DNA of 64,000 nt from DASRAU01 sp035638075 (lineage in GTDB: Bacteria > Acidobacteriota > Polarisedimenticolia > Gp22-AA2). The DNA is taken from NCBI GenBank assembly GCA_035638075.1, contig DASRAU010000045.1, positions 1-64,000 on the forward strand, written 5' to 3'. The number at the start of each line of letters is the position of its first letter. Positions within the stretch are counted from its first letter, which is position 1. Below the pieces are notes generated by a model that was not told the DNA's origin, did no database searches, and saw only the letters and a list, made by a program, of their open reading frames with translations. Both the position numbers and the translations under genes were made by a program. This document shows, one piece after another, positions 17,420 through 24,247 of the stretch.

Positions 17420-18445
17420 CTACGGAACCGGGACCACGGGAACGGGGGCGGGATCGACGGCGATCGCCCCGAAGTCCATCGTCGCGTTGCTGCCGCGACG
17501 GGCTTTCAGCGAGTAGACGCGGTCGTTGCAGGCGAAGCCGTTGGCCGCCAGGTCGAGATCGATCTTCTTCGGCGGGCCGCCGCCGGCGTTCTGCGGCGAG
17601 AACGGCACGAGCCCGCTGTCGAAGCGCACGGCCGGCGCGCCGTTCTCGTTGAGGAAGAGCGTCATGCGCTGCGCCGGGAGGCCGGCGGTGGGACCGTTCC
17701 CCGGGTGCGTGCGATAGATGCCGACCCCGGTGACCGGGTACGCGTCGTTCGCCGGCGACGTGCTCGCGGAGCGCACCATCCAGCGGAGGTCGAGCACGGC
17801 GTAGTCGGTGCCCGCCACGTCGCTGCGGATCTTCATGAGGCCGAAGCGTCCGAGGAGCGGCTTCGAGACGACCGCGCAGTCGCACGGCCCGAAGCAGCCT
17901 TCGAGGTAGTTCGAACCGTACAGCCCGTACGGGGTCAGCCGCGGGATGACCGGCGCGGCGCTGACGTGGAAGACGGTGTCATGGCAGACGAGGTTGTTCA
18001 TCGAGACGGTGAGGTCGATCGCCGGAAACGCGCCGCCGCCCACGACCAGCCCGCTGTCGAAGTGCTGCTCCGGGCGCCCTTCGATGGTGAGGTCGAGGCT
18101 CAGGCGCTGCAGCTTCGTGGCGTCGGTCGCCAGCCGGTAGGTCCCCGATCCGGTCACGCGCAAATCCACGCCCGGCACCAGCCAGTCCACCTGGTCGATG
18201 CGGTACACGTCGAAGCCGGGCTCGGGAGGAGCCGGGGTCATCCGCCAGGTGCCGGCGAGCCCGTCGGTGATGTGCACCGGGCACATGCAGGGATCGAAGC
18301 AGCCGTCCTCGTAGCCGCTCGCGGGCGCGAGGAGGTAGAGCGAGGCGGCGGTTCCGGCGGCGGTCTGCGCCGGGGCCGAGGTCGCGGAGGCGGCGAGACA
18401 GACGACGAAGAGGGAAACCAGCGACAGCGCGCGGCGAAGAGTCAT
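17420..18445 (-). CDS. Secreted protein with two copies of an unnamed CFxPCxC domain
   Basis: 341 aa. Signal peptide (residues 1-27, ending APAQ). Two homologous halves of about 145 residues follow. Shared landmarks are YEDGCFDPCMCPV and LEGCFGPCDCAVV; a W-[LM]-V strand; VTGSGTYRL and VTGVGIYRT; FDSGLV in both; IDLTVS and IDLDLA; and a final C-x-D-x-V. Conserved cysteines suggest disulfides in the periplasm or outside the cell. I recognise the look of the domain from other environmental genomes but know no function. A GGGGAGG ribosome site precedes the ATG. It is co-oriented with the AlkP fusion gene 10-76 bases downstream. Confidence 0.75.
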   Translation of the reverse strand: MTLRRALSLVSLFVVCLAASATSAPAQTAAGTAASLYLLAPASGYEDGCFDPCMCPVHITDGLAGTWRMTPAPPEPGFDVYRIDQVDWLVPGVDLRVTGSGTYRLATDATKLQRLSLDLTIEGRPEQHFDSGLVVGGGAFPAIDLTVSMNNLVCHDTVFHVSAAPVIPRLTPYGLYGSNYLEGCFGPCDCAVVSKPLLGRFGLMKIRSDVAGTDYAVLDLRWMVRSASTSPANDAYPVTGVGIYRTHPGNGPTAGLPAQRMTLFLNENGAPAVRFDSGLVPFSPQNAGGGPPKKIDLDLAANGFACNDRVYSLKARRGSNATMDFGAIAVDPAPVPVVPVP

Positions 18446-18616
18446 CGGAGACCTCCCCTACTAATAAGGATCCGGATCGATGAGCGAATCCTGCCACAGA
18501 ATGCGAAAGGGCTCAAGATCCCACCGTGCCTGCGGCCCCGAACGGCCGCCGGGCGCGGTCTTCCGCGGAAGAGCGACCCGTAGAAGGCCGGTGGGAATTC
18601 TCCGACAGACCGGAAG

Positions 18617-18631
18617 CCTTGACAGACAAGG
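18617..18631 (+). promoter_or_regulatory. Candidate operator dyad CCTTG-ACAGA-CAAGG
   Basis: Perfect 5-bp inverted repeat with a 5-base centre, 27 bases upstream of the -35 box of the sulfite operon. The core TTGACAGACAAG recurs exactly at 58031-58042, inside another dyad upstream of the second giant protease. Size and position suit a LysR- or TetR-type regulator (inference). Confidence 0.5.
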
Positions 18632-18658
18632 GTTTGACGGAATCCGGTGACATTCTGG

Positions 18659-18686
18659 TTGACAAGCGGTGACTTGAGGGTAGATT
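18659..18686 (+). promoter_or_regulatory. Sigma70-like promoter of the sulfite-reduction operon
   Basis: TTGACA (18659-18664), 16 bases, TAGATT (18681-18686). Predicted transcription start is near 18693, giving a leader of about 195 bases before the first ATG at 18887. Confidence 0.55.
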
Positions 18687-18740
18687 CGCGCATGATGATT
18701 CACGGCATGTTCATTCATCCGGCTTGCTGCTCGTGTTGTA

Positions 18741-18806
18741 CGGACGGGGCCGAAACCCCGTCCGCCTGCGTCGGAGAGAAGAACAACTAAGATTTAGCGC
18801 AGACGG
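18741..18806 (+). promoter_or_regulatory. Structured leader with two mutually exclusive stems
   Basis: Stem 1 is a perfect 9-bp hairpin (18741-18749 with 18756-18764, loop CCGAAA). An alternative stem pairs 18762-18770 with 18798-18806 (8 of 9 bp) and would break the base of stem 1. With the terminator at 18820-18855 this is the geometry of an attenuator or riboswitch. It does not match SAM-I, SAM-II, SAH or cobalamin consensus elements that I can recall. Confidence 0.45.
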
Positions 18807-18819
18807 CAACGGATTTTCG

Positions 18820-18855
18820 GCCCGAAACCCTCCAGGGTTTCGGGCTTTTTTATTT
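18820..18855 (+). terminator. Intrinsic terminator/attenuator just before the sulfite operon
   Basis: 11-bp stem (18820-18830 with 18835-18845, loop TCCA) followed by TTTTTTATTT, ending 32 bases before the first ATG of the operon. No gene lies between the promoter at 18659 and this terminator, so its natural role is conditional termination of the leader. Confidence 0.85.
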
Positions 18856-18886
18856 GGCGCGAACAGCGCGGAAACGAGTGGAACGA

Positions 18887-19651
18887 ATGAGCGAAAGTGC
18901 CTGGGGCGAAGGAAGCGCGGCCGCGACGGTCGATGATTTCGACGAGTCCTGGCCGCAGGACGAAGGGCCGCCGGTGGTTCCGGCGGAGCCGTCGTCATTC
19001 CCCCTCTACCCGGTGGCCCTGAAGCTCGCGGGCCGACTGGCGGTGGTGGTCGGCGGTGGCGCCATCGCGCAGCGCAAGACGGCGGACCTGCTCCGCGCCG
19101 GCGCGCGCGTGTGGGCGATCGCCCCGGAATGGCGCGCCGATTTCTCGGAGCTGGAAGGCGATCCCGGCACGGGCGGGCGGCTGCTGCGCATCACGCGCGG
19201 CTTCACCGCCGGCGACCTCGTCGGCGCGTTCGTGGTGGTCGCGGCGACCGACGAGGTGGTGACGCAGCGCGCGGTGGCGCGGGCGGCCGAGGCGCAGGGC
19301 GTCCTGTGCAACGTCGTGGACGTCAACGATCTCTGCTCCTTCTACGTTCCGGCGACGCTGCGGCGCGGGGCGCTGGCCATCGCGGTGCAGACCGACGGGC
19401 GTTTCCCGCTGCTGGCGGTGGCGCTGCGCGACCGCCTGGCGCGGCTCATCGGCCCCGGGTTCGCCCCGGCGCTGGAGCGCCTCGCCGAGGCACGCGCCGA
19501 TGTCCGCCGCCGCTTCCCGGAGGACGCCGGGCGGCGCGTGCAGGAGCTGCGGTCGCTGTTCGGCGACGAGGCGCTCGACCTGCTGCTCGGCGATCGCCTC
19601 GACGAGTTCGAGACGCGTGTCGACTCCTGGCGCAAGGGATTCGCATCATGA
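18887..19651 (+). CDS. Siroheme synthase N-terminal domain protein (precorrin-2 dehydrogenase / ferrochelatase, Met8/CysG-N type)
   Basis: 254 aa. Converts precorrin-2 to sirohydrochlorin (NAD-dependent) and may insert iron, giving siroheme for sulfite reductase. The Rossmann motif LAVVVGGGAIAQRKT and the block NVVDVNDLCSFYVPA, with the family's catalytic Asp region, are present. A helical C-terminal dimer/chelatase part follows. An acidic extension of about 40 residues precedes the domain. ATG 18887 is chosen because the alternative TTG 18854 lies in the T-run of the terminator. It overlaps the methyltransferase gene by ATGA. Confidence 0.88.
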   Translation: MSESAWGEGSAAATVDDFDESWPQDEGPPVVPAEPSSFPLYPVALKLAGRLAVVVGGGAIAQRKTADLLRAGARVWAIAPEWRADFSELEGDPGTGGRLLRITRGFTAGDLVGAFVVVAATDEVVTQRAVARAAEAQGVLCNVVDVNDLCSFYVPATLRRGALAIAVQTDGRFPLLAVALRDRLARLIGPGFAPALERLAEARADVRRRFPEDAGRRVQELRSLFGDEALDLLLGDRLDEFETRVDSWRKGFAS

Positions 19652-20541
19652 GCGAAGGTCTCGTCAGCCTCGTCGGCGCCGGCCCGGGGGATCCCGATCT
19701 CCTGACGCGCGCCGCCGTGAAGCGCCTGCGCCGCGCCGACGTCGTCTACTACGACGCCCTCGTCGCGCCTGCGGTCCTGCGGCTCGTGAGGCGCCGCGCG
19801 CGGCTGGTCCCGGTCGGCAAGCGGCGCGGCTACGCGACGCTGCGCCAGGAGGCGATCGAGGCGCATCTCGTGGCCGATGCGCGCCGCGGGCTGCGCGTCG
19901 TGCGCCTCAAGGGAGGCGACCCGTTCGTCTTCGGACGCGGCGCCGAGGAGGCCCTGACGGTGACCCGTGCCGGCGTCCACTGCGAAGTGATCCCCGGCGT
20001 CAGCGCCGGGATCGCCGCCCCGGCGCGCGCCGGCATCCCGGTGACCCACCGTGGCCTCGCGTCGTCCGTCGCCTTCGTCACCGGGCACGACCTTCTCGAC
20101 GGGCCCGACGGAGACCAGGTCGCCGCGCGGCTGGATTCGCTCGCGCGCGGCGCCGACACGCTCGTCATCTTCATGGCCGGAGCCCACCTCGACCGGCTGG
20201 CGGCCATCCTCCTCGCCGCCGGCCTGTCCGGGTCGACCCCGGCCGCCACCATCGAAAACGGCACCCTTCCCGGCCAGCGTGTGCGCCGCGGCCGGCTGGA
20301 ACAGCTCGAGGAACTGGGGACCGGCCGGGGGACCGGTCCTCTGCTCGTGGTCGTCGGCCGGACGGCCGGACTCGCGGACGAGCTCGCCGCGCCGCTCGCG
20401 GCGGGGGCGCTCTTCGCCGAGGCCGGTGACTCCGGGACGACGACCGAATCAACCGCGATCGCAGCCGCCTCCCCGGCCGCGGCCGCGGCTCCCGTGGCCG
20501 CGACAGGCGCGGCCTTCACCCTGCGGAGGACGCGACGATGA
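19648..20541 (+). CDS. cobA: Uroporphyrinogen-III C-methyltransferase (SUMT)
   Basis: 297 aa. Adds two methyl groups from SAM to uroporphyrinogen III to form precorrin-2, the substrate of the preceding enzyme. Signatures: LVGAGPGDPDLLT (residues 8-20), LKGGDPFVFGRGAEE and PGVSAGIAAPARAGIPVTHR. A low-complexity Ala-rich tail of about 45 residues extends beyond the usual end. Start and stop overlap both neighbours by ATGA, so translation is probably coupled. With the dehydrogenase it splits the two halves of CysG into separate genes. Confidence 0.93.
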   Translation: MSEGLVSLVGAGPGDPDLLTRAAVKRLRRADVVYYDALVAPAVLRLVRRRARLVPVGKRRGYATLRQEAIEAHLVADARRGLRVVRLKGGDPFVFGRGAEEALTVTRAGVHCEVIPGVSAGIAAPARAGIPVTHRGLASSVAFVTGHDLLDGPDGDQVAARLDSLARGADTLVIFMAGAHLDRLAAILLAAGLSGSTPAATIENGTLPGQRVRRGRLEQLEELGTGRGTGPLLVVVGRTAGLADELAAPLAAGALFAEAGDSGTTTESTAIAAASPAAAAAPVAATGAAFTLRRTRR

Positions 20542-22814
20542 GCCGGATGACGACCCTGCCCCCCGACACCGCCGCCGAGATCGACAACATCGAGGCCGAG
20601 ATCGGCCGCTTCCTGAACGGCACGCTTCCGCCCGAGCGGTTCCGCTCGTTCCGCCTGGCGCACGGCATCTACGGCCAGCGCCAGCCCGGCGTGCACATGA
20701 TCCGGGTGAAGATCCCGACCGGATCGCTGCAGGCGCAGCAGCTGGCGCTGCTCGCCGATGTCGTCGAGGAGTTCTCGACCGGCTCGGCGCACCTCACCAC
20801 CCGGCAGGACGTGCAGTTCTATTACGTCCGGCTGGAGCGCGTGCCCGAGCTGCTGCGGCGCCTGGCCTCCGGCGGGCTCACGACGCGCGAGGCGTGCGGC
20901 AACAGCGTGCGCAACGTCACCGCCTGCCCCTTGACGGGCGCGCTCGAGGACGAGCCGTTCGACGTCCGTCCCTACGCCATCGCGACCTGGCAGTACCTCG
21001 TGCGCAATCCCTTCTGCCAGCAGATGTCGCGCAAGTTCAAGATCGCCTTCTCCGCCTGCCCCGAGGACTGCGCCGCCACCGCCATCCACGACATCGGCGC
21101 GCTCGGCCGCGTCGTCTTCCAGGACGGCGGTCGCCGCGCCGGCTTCCGCATCGTCGTCGGCGGCGGCCTCGGACCGACGCCGTTCGTCGCGCAGGTGCTG
21201 CGCGATTTCGTCGCCCCCGAAGACCTCCTGGTCACGGTGCGGGCGGTCCTGAAGGTGTTCGCCGAGCACGGCAACCGCCGGCTGAAGAGCAAGGCGCGCC
21301 TCAAGTTCGTCCTGCACCAGCTCGGCATCGAGCGCTTCCGCGCCCTCGTCGACGCGAGCGTCGCCGCCATGACGGCGGGCGAGCGCGAGGAGGCGGATCT
21401 CGCGGCCTGGCTGCCCGAGGGCGCCACGGTCGATCCGGCTCTCGCCACTGCCAAACCGGCGGAACAGGCCCGCTCCGAGGCGGCGGCGGTCGCCGAAGCC
21501 CTGGGCGACGACGTGGTCATCGTCCCCGCCGCGGCCGTCGTTCCGGTGGGAGAGGACCCCGGCTTCGCCCGGTTCCTGTCGCGTTCGGTGCGCGGTCACC
21601 GCGATCCGTCGCGGGCCATCGTCACCCTGACCATCCCGCTCGGCGATCTCACGTCCCGCGCCCTGCGCGCGCTCGCCGACCTGACCGCCCGCCACGCCTG
21701 CGACGAGGTGCGCATCGGCCGCGACCAGAACCTGGTCCTGCCGAACGTGCCGCGCGCGGAGCTCCAGGCGCTCTTCGAGGAACTGCGGCGTGCCGGGCTC
21801 GACGACGCCAGCGCCGGCACCGCGCTGGACGTCACCTCCTGCCCCGGCGCCGACACCTGCGCCCTCGGCATCACCTCGTCCAAGGGCGTCGCGGCGGCGG
21901 TGCGCCAGGCGCTCCTGCCGCTCGCGGGCAACGGCGCCGCCGCGGCGCTGCAGGGAGTCACCATCAAGGTCAGCGGCTGCCCGAACTCGTGCGGCCAGCA
22001 CCACATCGCCAACATCGGGCTGCACGGCGTCGCCCGCACCATCAACGGCGTGCAGGTGCCGGCGTACCAGATCCACCTCGGCGGCGACATCGCCGGCGGC
22101 ACGGGGCGCATCGGCAAGGCGCTCGACAAGGTGCCGGCGCGCCGCGTCCCCGCGGCGGTCGCGTCGCTCCTCGCCTGGTACGCCCGCGAGCGCGACGGCT
22201 CCGAGGCGCTGCCGGATTTCTTCGCGCGCCAGCCCGTTGAGACGGTGCGCGCCGCGCTGCTGCCGTTCGCCGCGGTCGCGCCGATCGGCGCCGACCCGTC
22301 CACCGAGGAGGACTTCTCCGGCTTCGAGGAGCGGCTCGACCTCGACTGGGGCGCGGCCGCGCCGTTCACCACCGACGACCTCGGCGCCGGCGAGTGCGCC
22401 GGCGCCGGGCTCGACCAGGCGGTCGATCCGTTCGACAACGTGCGGACCGAGCTGCAGCAGGCGCGCCTTTTCCTCGAGCGCGGGCAGACGGTGGACGCGC
22501 TCGCCAACCTGAACCGCTCGCAGTATTCGATGGCCCGCGTCCTGCTCGAGGCGGTCGGCAAGAAGCCCGACTCGGACTACGAGACCGTCTGCGAGCTGCG
22601 CGCCAAGGTCATCGACCGCGGCCACGCCGACGAGGGCTGGAACGAGCTGCACGAATCCATCGACGCGCTGCTGCAGACGCGCCGGCCGGCCCCGGCCGAC
22701 GTCGCGCGCCTGCACGCGCGGGCGCTCGAGGTGCTGGAGGCGTCGGTGCCGGTGCACGTCCGGCTGCGCCGCGGCGTCGCCGAGAGCGCCCTCGCGGGCG
22801 CGGAAGTCGCGTGA
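20538..22814 (+). CDS. Siroheme/4Fe-4S assimilatory sulfite (or nitrite) reductase with extra C-terminal helical domain
   Basis: 758 aa. Six-electron reduction of sulfite to sulfide (nitrite to ammonia in relatives). The ferredoxin-like half domains and siroheme fold are repeated twice. Cluster ligands are Cys435 and Cys441 (TSCPGADTC), and Cys481 and Cys485 (SGCPNSC). The first half contains the matching CGNSVRNVTACP block. About 150 residues at the C-terminus (from about 605) are an added all-helical segment that resembles a HEPN-like or four-helix domain. Neighbouring siroheme genes and cysH favour sulfite as the substrate. The electron donor is not encoded here. Start overlaps cobA by ATGA. 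Confidence 0.88.
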   Translation: MSRMTTLPPDTAAEIDNIEAEIGRFLNGTLPPERFRSFRLAHGIYGQRQPGVHMIRVKIPTGSLQAQQLALLADVVEEFSTGSAHLTTRQDVQFYYVRLERVPELLRRLASGGLTTREACGNSVRNVTACPLTGALEDEPFDVRPYAIATWQYLVRNPFCQQMSRKFKIAFSACPEDCAATAIHDIGALGRVVFQDGGRRAGFRIVVGGGLGPTPFVAQVLRDFVAPEDLLVTVRAVLKVFAEHGNRRLKSKARLKFVLHQLGIERFRALVDASVAAMTAGEREEADLAAWLPEGATVDPALATAKPAEQARSEAAAVAEALGDDVVIVPAAAVVPVGEDPGFARFLSRSVRGHRDPSRAIVTLTIPLGDLTSRALRALADLTARHACDEVRIGRDQNLVLPNVPRAELQALFEELRRAGLDDASAGTALDVTSCPGADTCALGITSSKGVAAAVRQALLPLAGNGAAAALQGVTIKVSGCPNSCGQHHIANIGLHGVARTINGVQVPAYQIHLGGDIAGGTGRIGKALDKVPARRVPAAVASLLAWYARERDGSEALPDFFARQPVETVRAALLPFAAVAPIGADPSTEEDFSGFEERLDLDWGAAAPFTTDDLGAGECAGAGLDQAVDPFDNVRTELQQARLFLERGQTVDALANLNRSQYSMARVLLEAVGKKPDSDYETVCELRAKVIDRGHADEGWNELHESIDALLQTRRPAPADVARLHARALEVLEASVPVHVRLRRGVAESALAGAEVA

Positions 22815-22824
22815 GGAGTGACCC

Positions 22825-23640
22825 ATGTCGCACACCCACAAAGGAGGGACCTTGAAGACGCACCCCGAAATGGAGGAGATCGCGGAGCTCATCGAGTCGT
22901 GGAAGGCGCCGGAGGTCCTGCGCTGGGCGCTGGACCGGTTCCATCCACGGCTCGCGTTCGCCTCGTCGTTCGGAGCCGAGGACGTCGTCGTCATCGATCT
23001 GCTGTCGCGGCTGCGGCGCGACGTGCGCATCGTCACGCTCGACACCGGCCGCCTGCACGAGGAGACCTACGACGTCATGGAGCGCATCCGGCGGCGCTAC
23101 GGCGTCACCATCGAGGTGCACTTCCCCGAGCAGCTGGCGGTCGAGCGACTGTCCCGTGATCGCGGCTTCTACTCCTTCCGCGACAGCATCGAGGCGCGCA
23201 AGGAGTGCTGCCGCGTGCGCAAGGTCGAGCCGCTGCGCCGCGCGCTCGCCGGCCTCGAGGCCTGGATGACCGGGTTGCGCCGCAGCCAGGGCGTGACGCG
23301 CGGCGGCGTGCCGAAGATCGAGTTGGACCCCGCCTTCAGCCTCATCAAGCTCAACCCCATCGCCGACTGGACCGAAGTGCAGGTGTGGGACTACATCCGC
23401 GAGCACGAGGTGCCCTACAACGCGCTGCACGATCGGGCCTTCCCGTCGATCGGCTGCTCTCCCTGCACCCGCGCCGTGCAGCCGGGCGAGGACGCGCGCG
23501 CCGGCCGCTGGTGGTGGGAGCTGCCCGAGCAGAAGGAGTGCGGCCTGCATGCGGCGAACGCCGGCGCCGGCACGGTCGCCGTCGAGAAGGCGCCGGAGAT
23601 CCTCGAGGCCGCGGCCCCGGCGCCGCCCGCGCGGCGGTAA
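22825..23640 (+). CDS. cysH: Adenylyl-sulfate (APS) reductase, thioredoxin-dependent, 4Fe-4S type
   Basis: 271 aa. Reduces APS (possibly PAPS) to sulfite for the reductase encoded just upstream. All cluster cysteines are visible: Cys128-Cys129 (KECCRVRK) and Cys211/Cys214 (GCSPCTR). The catalytic Cys239 sits in KECGLH near the C-terminus. The PP-loop-like SSFGAEDVVVIDLL segment binds the nucleotide. The CC...CxxC pattern is the hallmark of APS reductases rather than cluster-free PAPS reductases. GAGGAGT precedes the ATG. It is the last gene of the operon; no ATP sulfurylase gene is in the window. Confidence 0.93.
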   Translation: MSHTHKGGTLKTHPEMEEIAELIESWKAPEVLRWALDRFHPRLAFASSFGAEDVVVIDLLSRLRRDVRIVTLDTGRLHEETYDVMERIRRRYGVTIEVHFPEQLAVERLSRDRGFYSFRDSIEARKECCRVRKVEPLRRALAGLEAWMTGLRRSQGVTRGGVPKIELDPAFSLIKLNPIADWTEVQVWDYIREHEVPYNALHDRAFPSIGCSPCTRAVQPGEDARAGRWWWELPEQKECGLHAANAGAGTVAVEKAPEILEAAAPAPPARR

Positions 23641-23696
23641 CACCTGCTCAGCTCGAGTTCCTCCGTGGGAAAGATCCGGATCCCCGTTTGCGTAGG

Positions 23697-23725
23697 TTGA
23701 CGGAGAGGGGGTTGGCCGCTAGGAT
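23697..23725 (+). promoter_or_regulatory. Sigma70-like promoter for the TPR gene
   Basis: TTGACG (23697-23702), 17 bases, TAGGAT (23720-23725). A short CCCCG/GGGG hairpin follows at 23729-23741, immediately before the ATG at 23755. Confidence 0.5.
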
Positions 23726-23754
23726 CAAGCCCCGTTCGGGGGGGTGTCCCGCAG

Positions 23755-24246
23755 ATGGAACTCGATCCCAAGCTCGACCGTGCCTACCGGCTCCTGGAGC
23801 GCGGCTATGAACGCCAGCGCGCCGGCGACCTGGATGCGGCGCGCCAGCTCTACCAGGCCTCCATCCAGGAGCGGCCGACGGCGGAGGCGCACACCTACCT
23901 CGGGTGGACCTACTCGTTCCAGGGGAAGTTCGACCTGGCCATCGAGCAGTGCAAGACGGCCATCCTGGTCGACCCCGACTTCGGCAATCCCTACAACGAC
24001 ATCGGCTCGTACCTCATCCAGAAGGGGGAGCTGGACAAGGCGATCCCCTGGCTGCAGCTGGCGAAGAAGGCGTCGCGCTACGAGCCGCGCCATTTCCCGT
24101 ACCTGAATCTCTTCCGCGTCTATCTCAAGCAGGGGAGACTGGACGAGGCGCAGCGCGAGTTCGAGCAGGCGCGCTTCATCCAGGAAGAGATGGAGATGGA
24201 AGCCGGCGTCCCGCCCGACGACGACGAGCCCGCCATCACCCACTGA
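23755..24246 (+). CDS. Small TPR-repeat protein
   Basis: 163 aa with about three and a half tetratricopeptide repeats (AYRLLERGYERQRAGDLDAA; AHTYLGWTYSFQGKFDLAIE; PYNDIGSYLIQKGELDKAIP; YLNLFRVYLKQGRLDEAQ) and an acidic C-terminus. No signal peptide is present, so it is probably a cytosolic scaffold for protein-protein contacts. The partner is unknown. Its stop is one base from the stop of the convergent glutamate dehydrogenase gene, with no terminator visible between them. Confidence 0.82.
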   Translation: MELDPKLDRAYRLLERGYERQRAGDLDAARQLYQASIQERPTAEAHTYLGWTYSFQGKFDLAIEQCKTAILVDPDFGNPYNDIGSYLIQKGELDKAIPWLQLAKKASRYEPRHFPYLNLFRVYLKQGRLDEAQREFEQARFIQEEMEMEAGVPPDDDEPAITH

Positions 24247-24247
24247 A

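Larger units (their letters stand above)
18446..18886. other. Long divergent intergenic region with regulatory and leader structures
   Basis: 441 bases without a protein gene, between the duplicated-domain gene and the sulfite operon. On the plus side it carries a dyad, five TGAC repeats (18620, 18635, 18648, 18660, 18670), a promoter and a structured leader with terminator, listed separately. On the minus side a TTATTA-like box near 18466-18461 could serve the divergent gene. I see nothing supportable in 18470-18610. Confidence 0.7.

Noticed and set aside
20538..22814. Reading the reductase as a dissimilatory or nitrite enzyme
   Set aside because: The cofactor motifs fit either substrate, but linkage to cysH and siroheme genes favours assimilatory sulfite reduction; no dsr or nitrate genes are present.
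19830..23045. 1,071-codon minus-strand frame opposite the sulfite operon
   Set aside because: Antisense to cobA, sulfite reductase and cysH, whose motifs are intact; no homologous feature in the antisense product.
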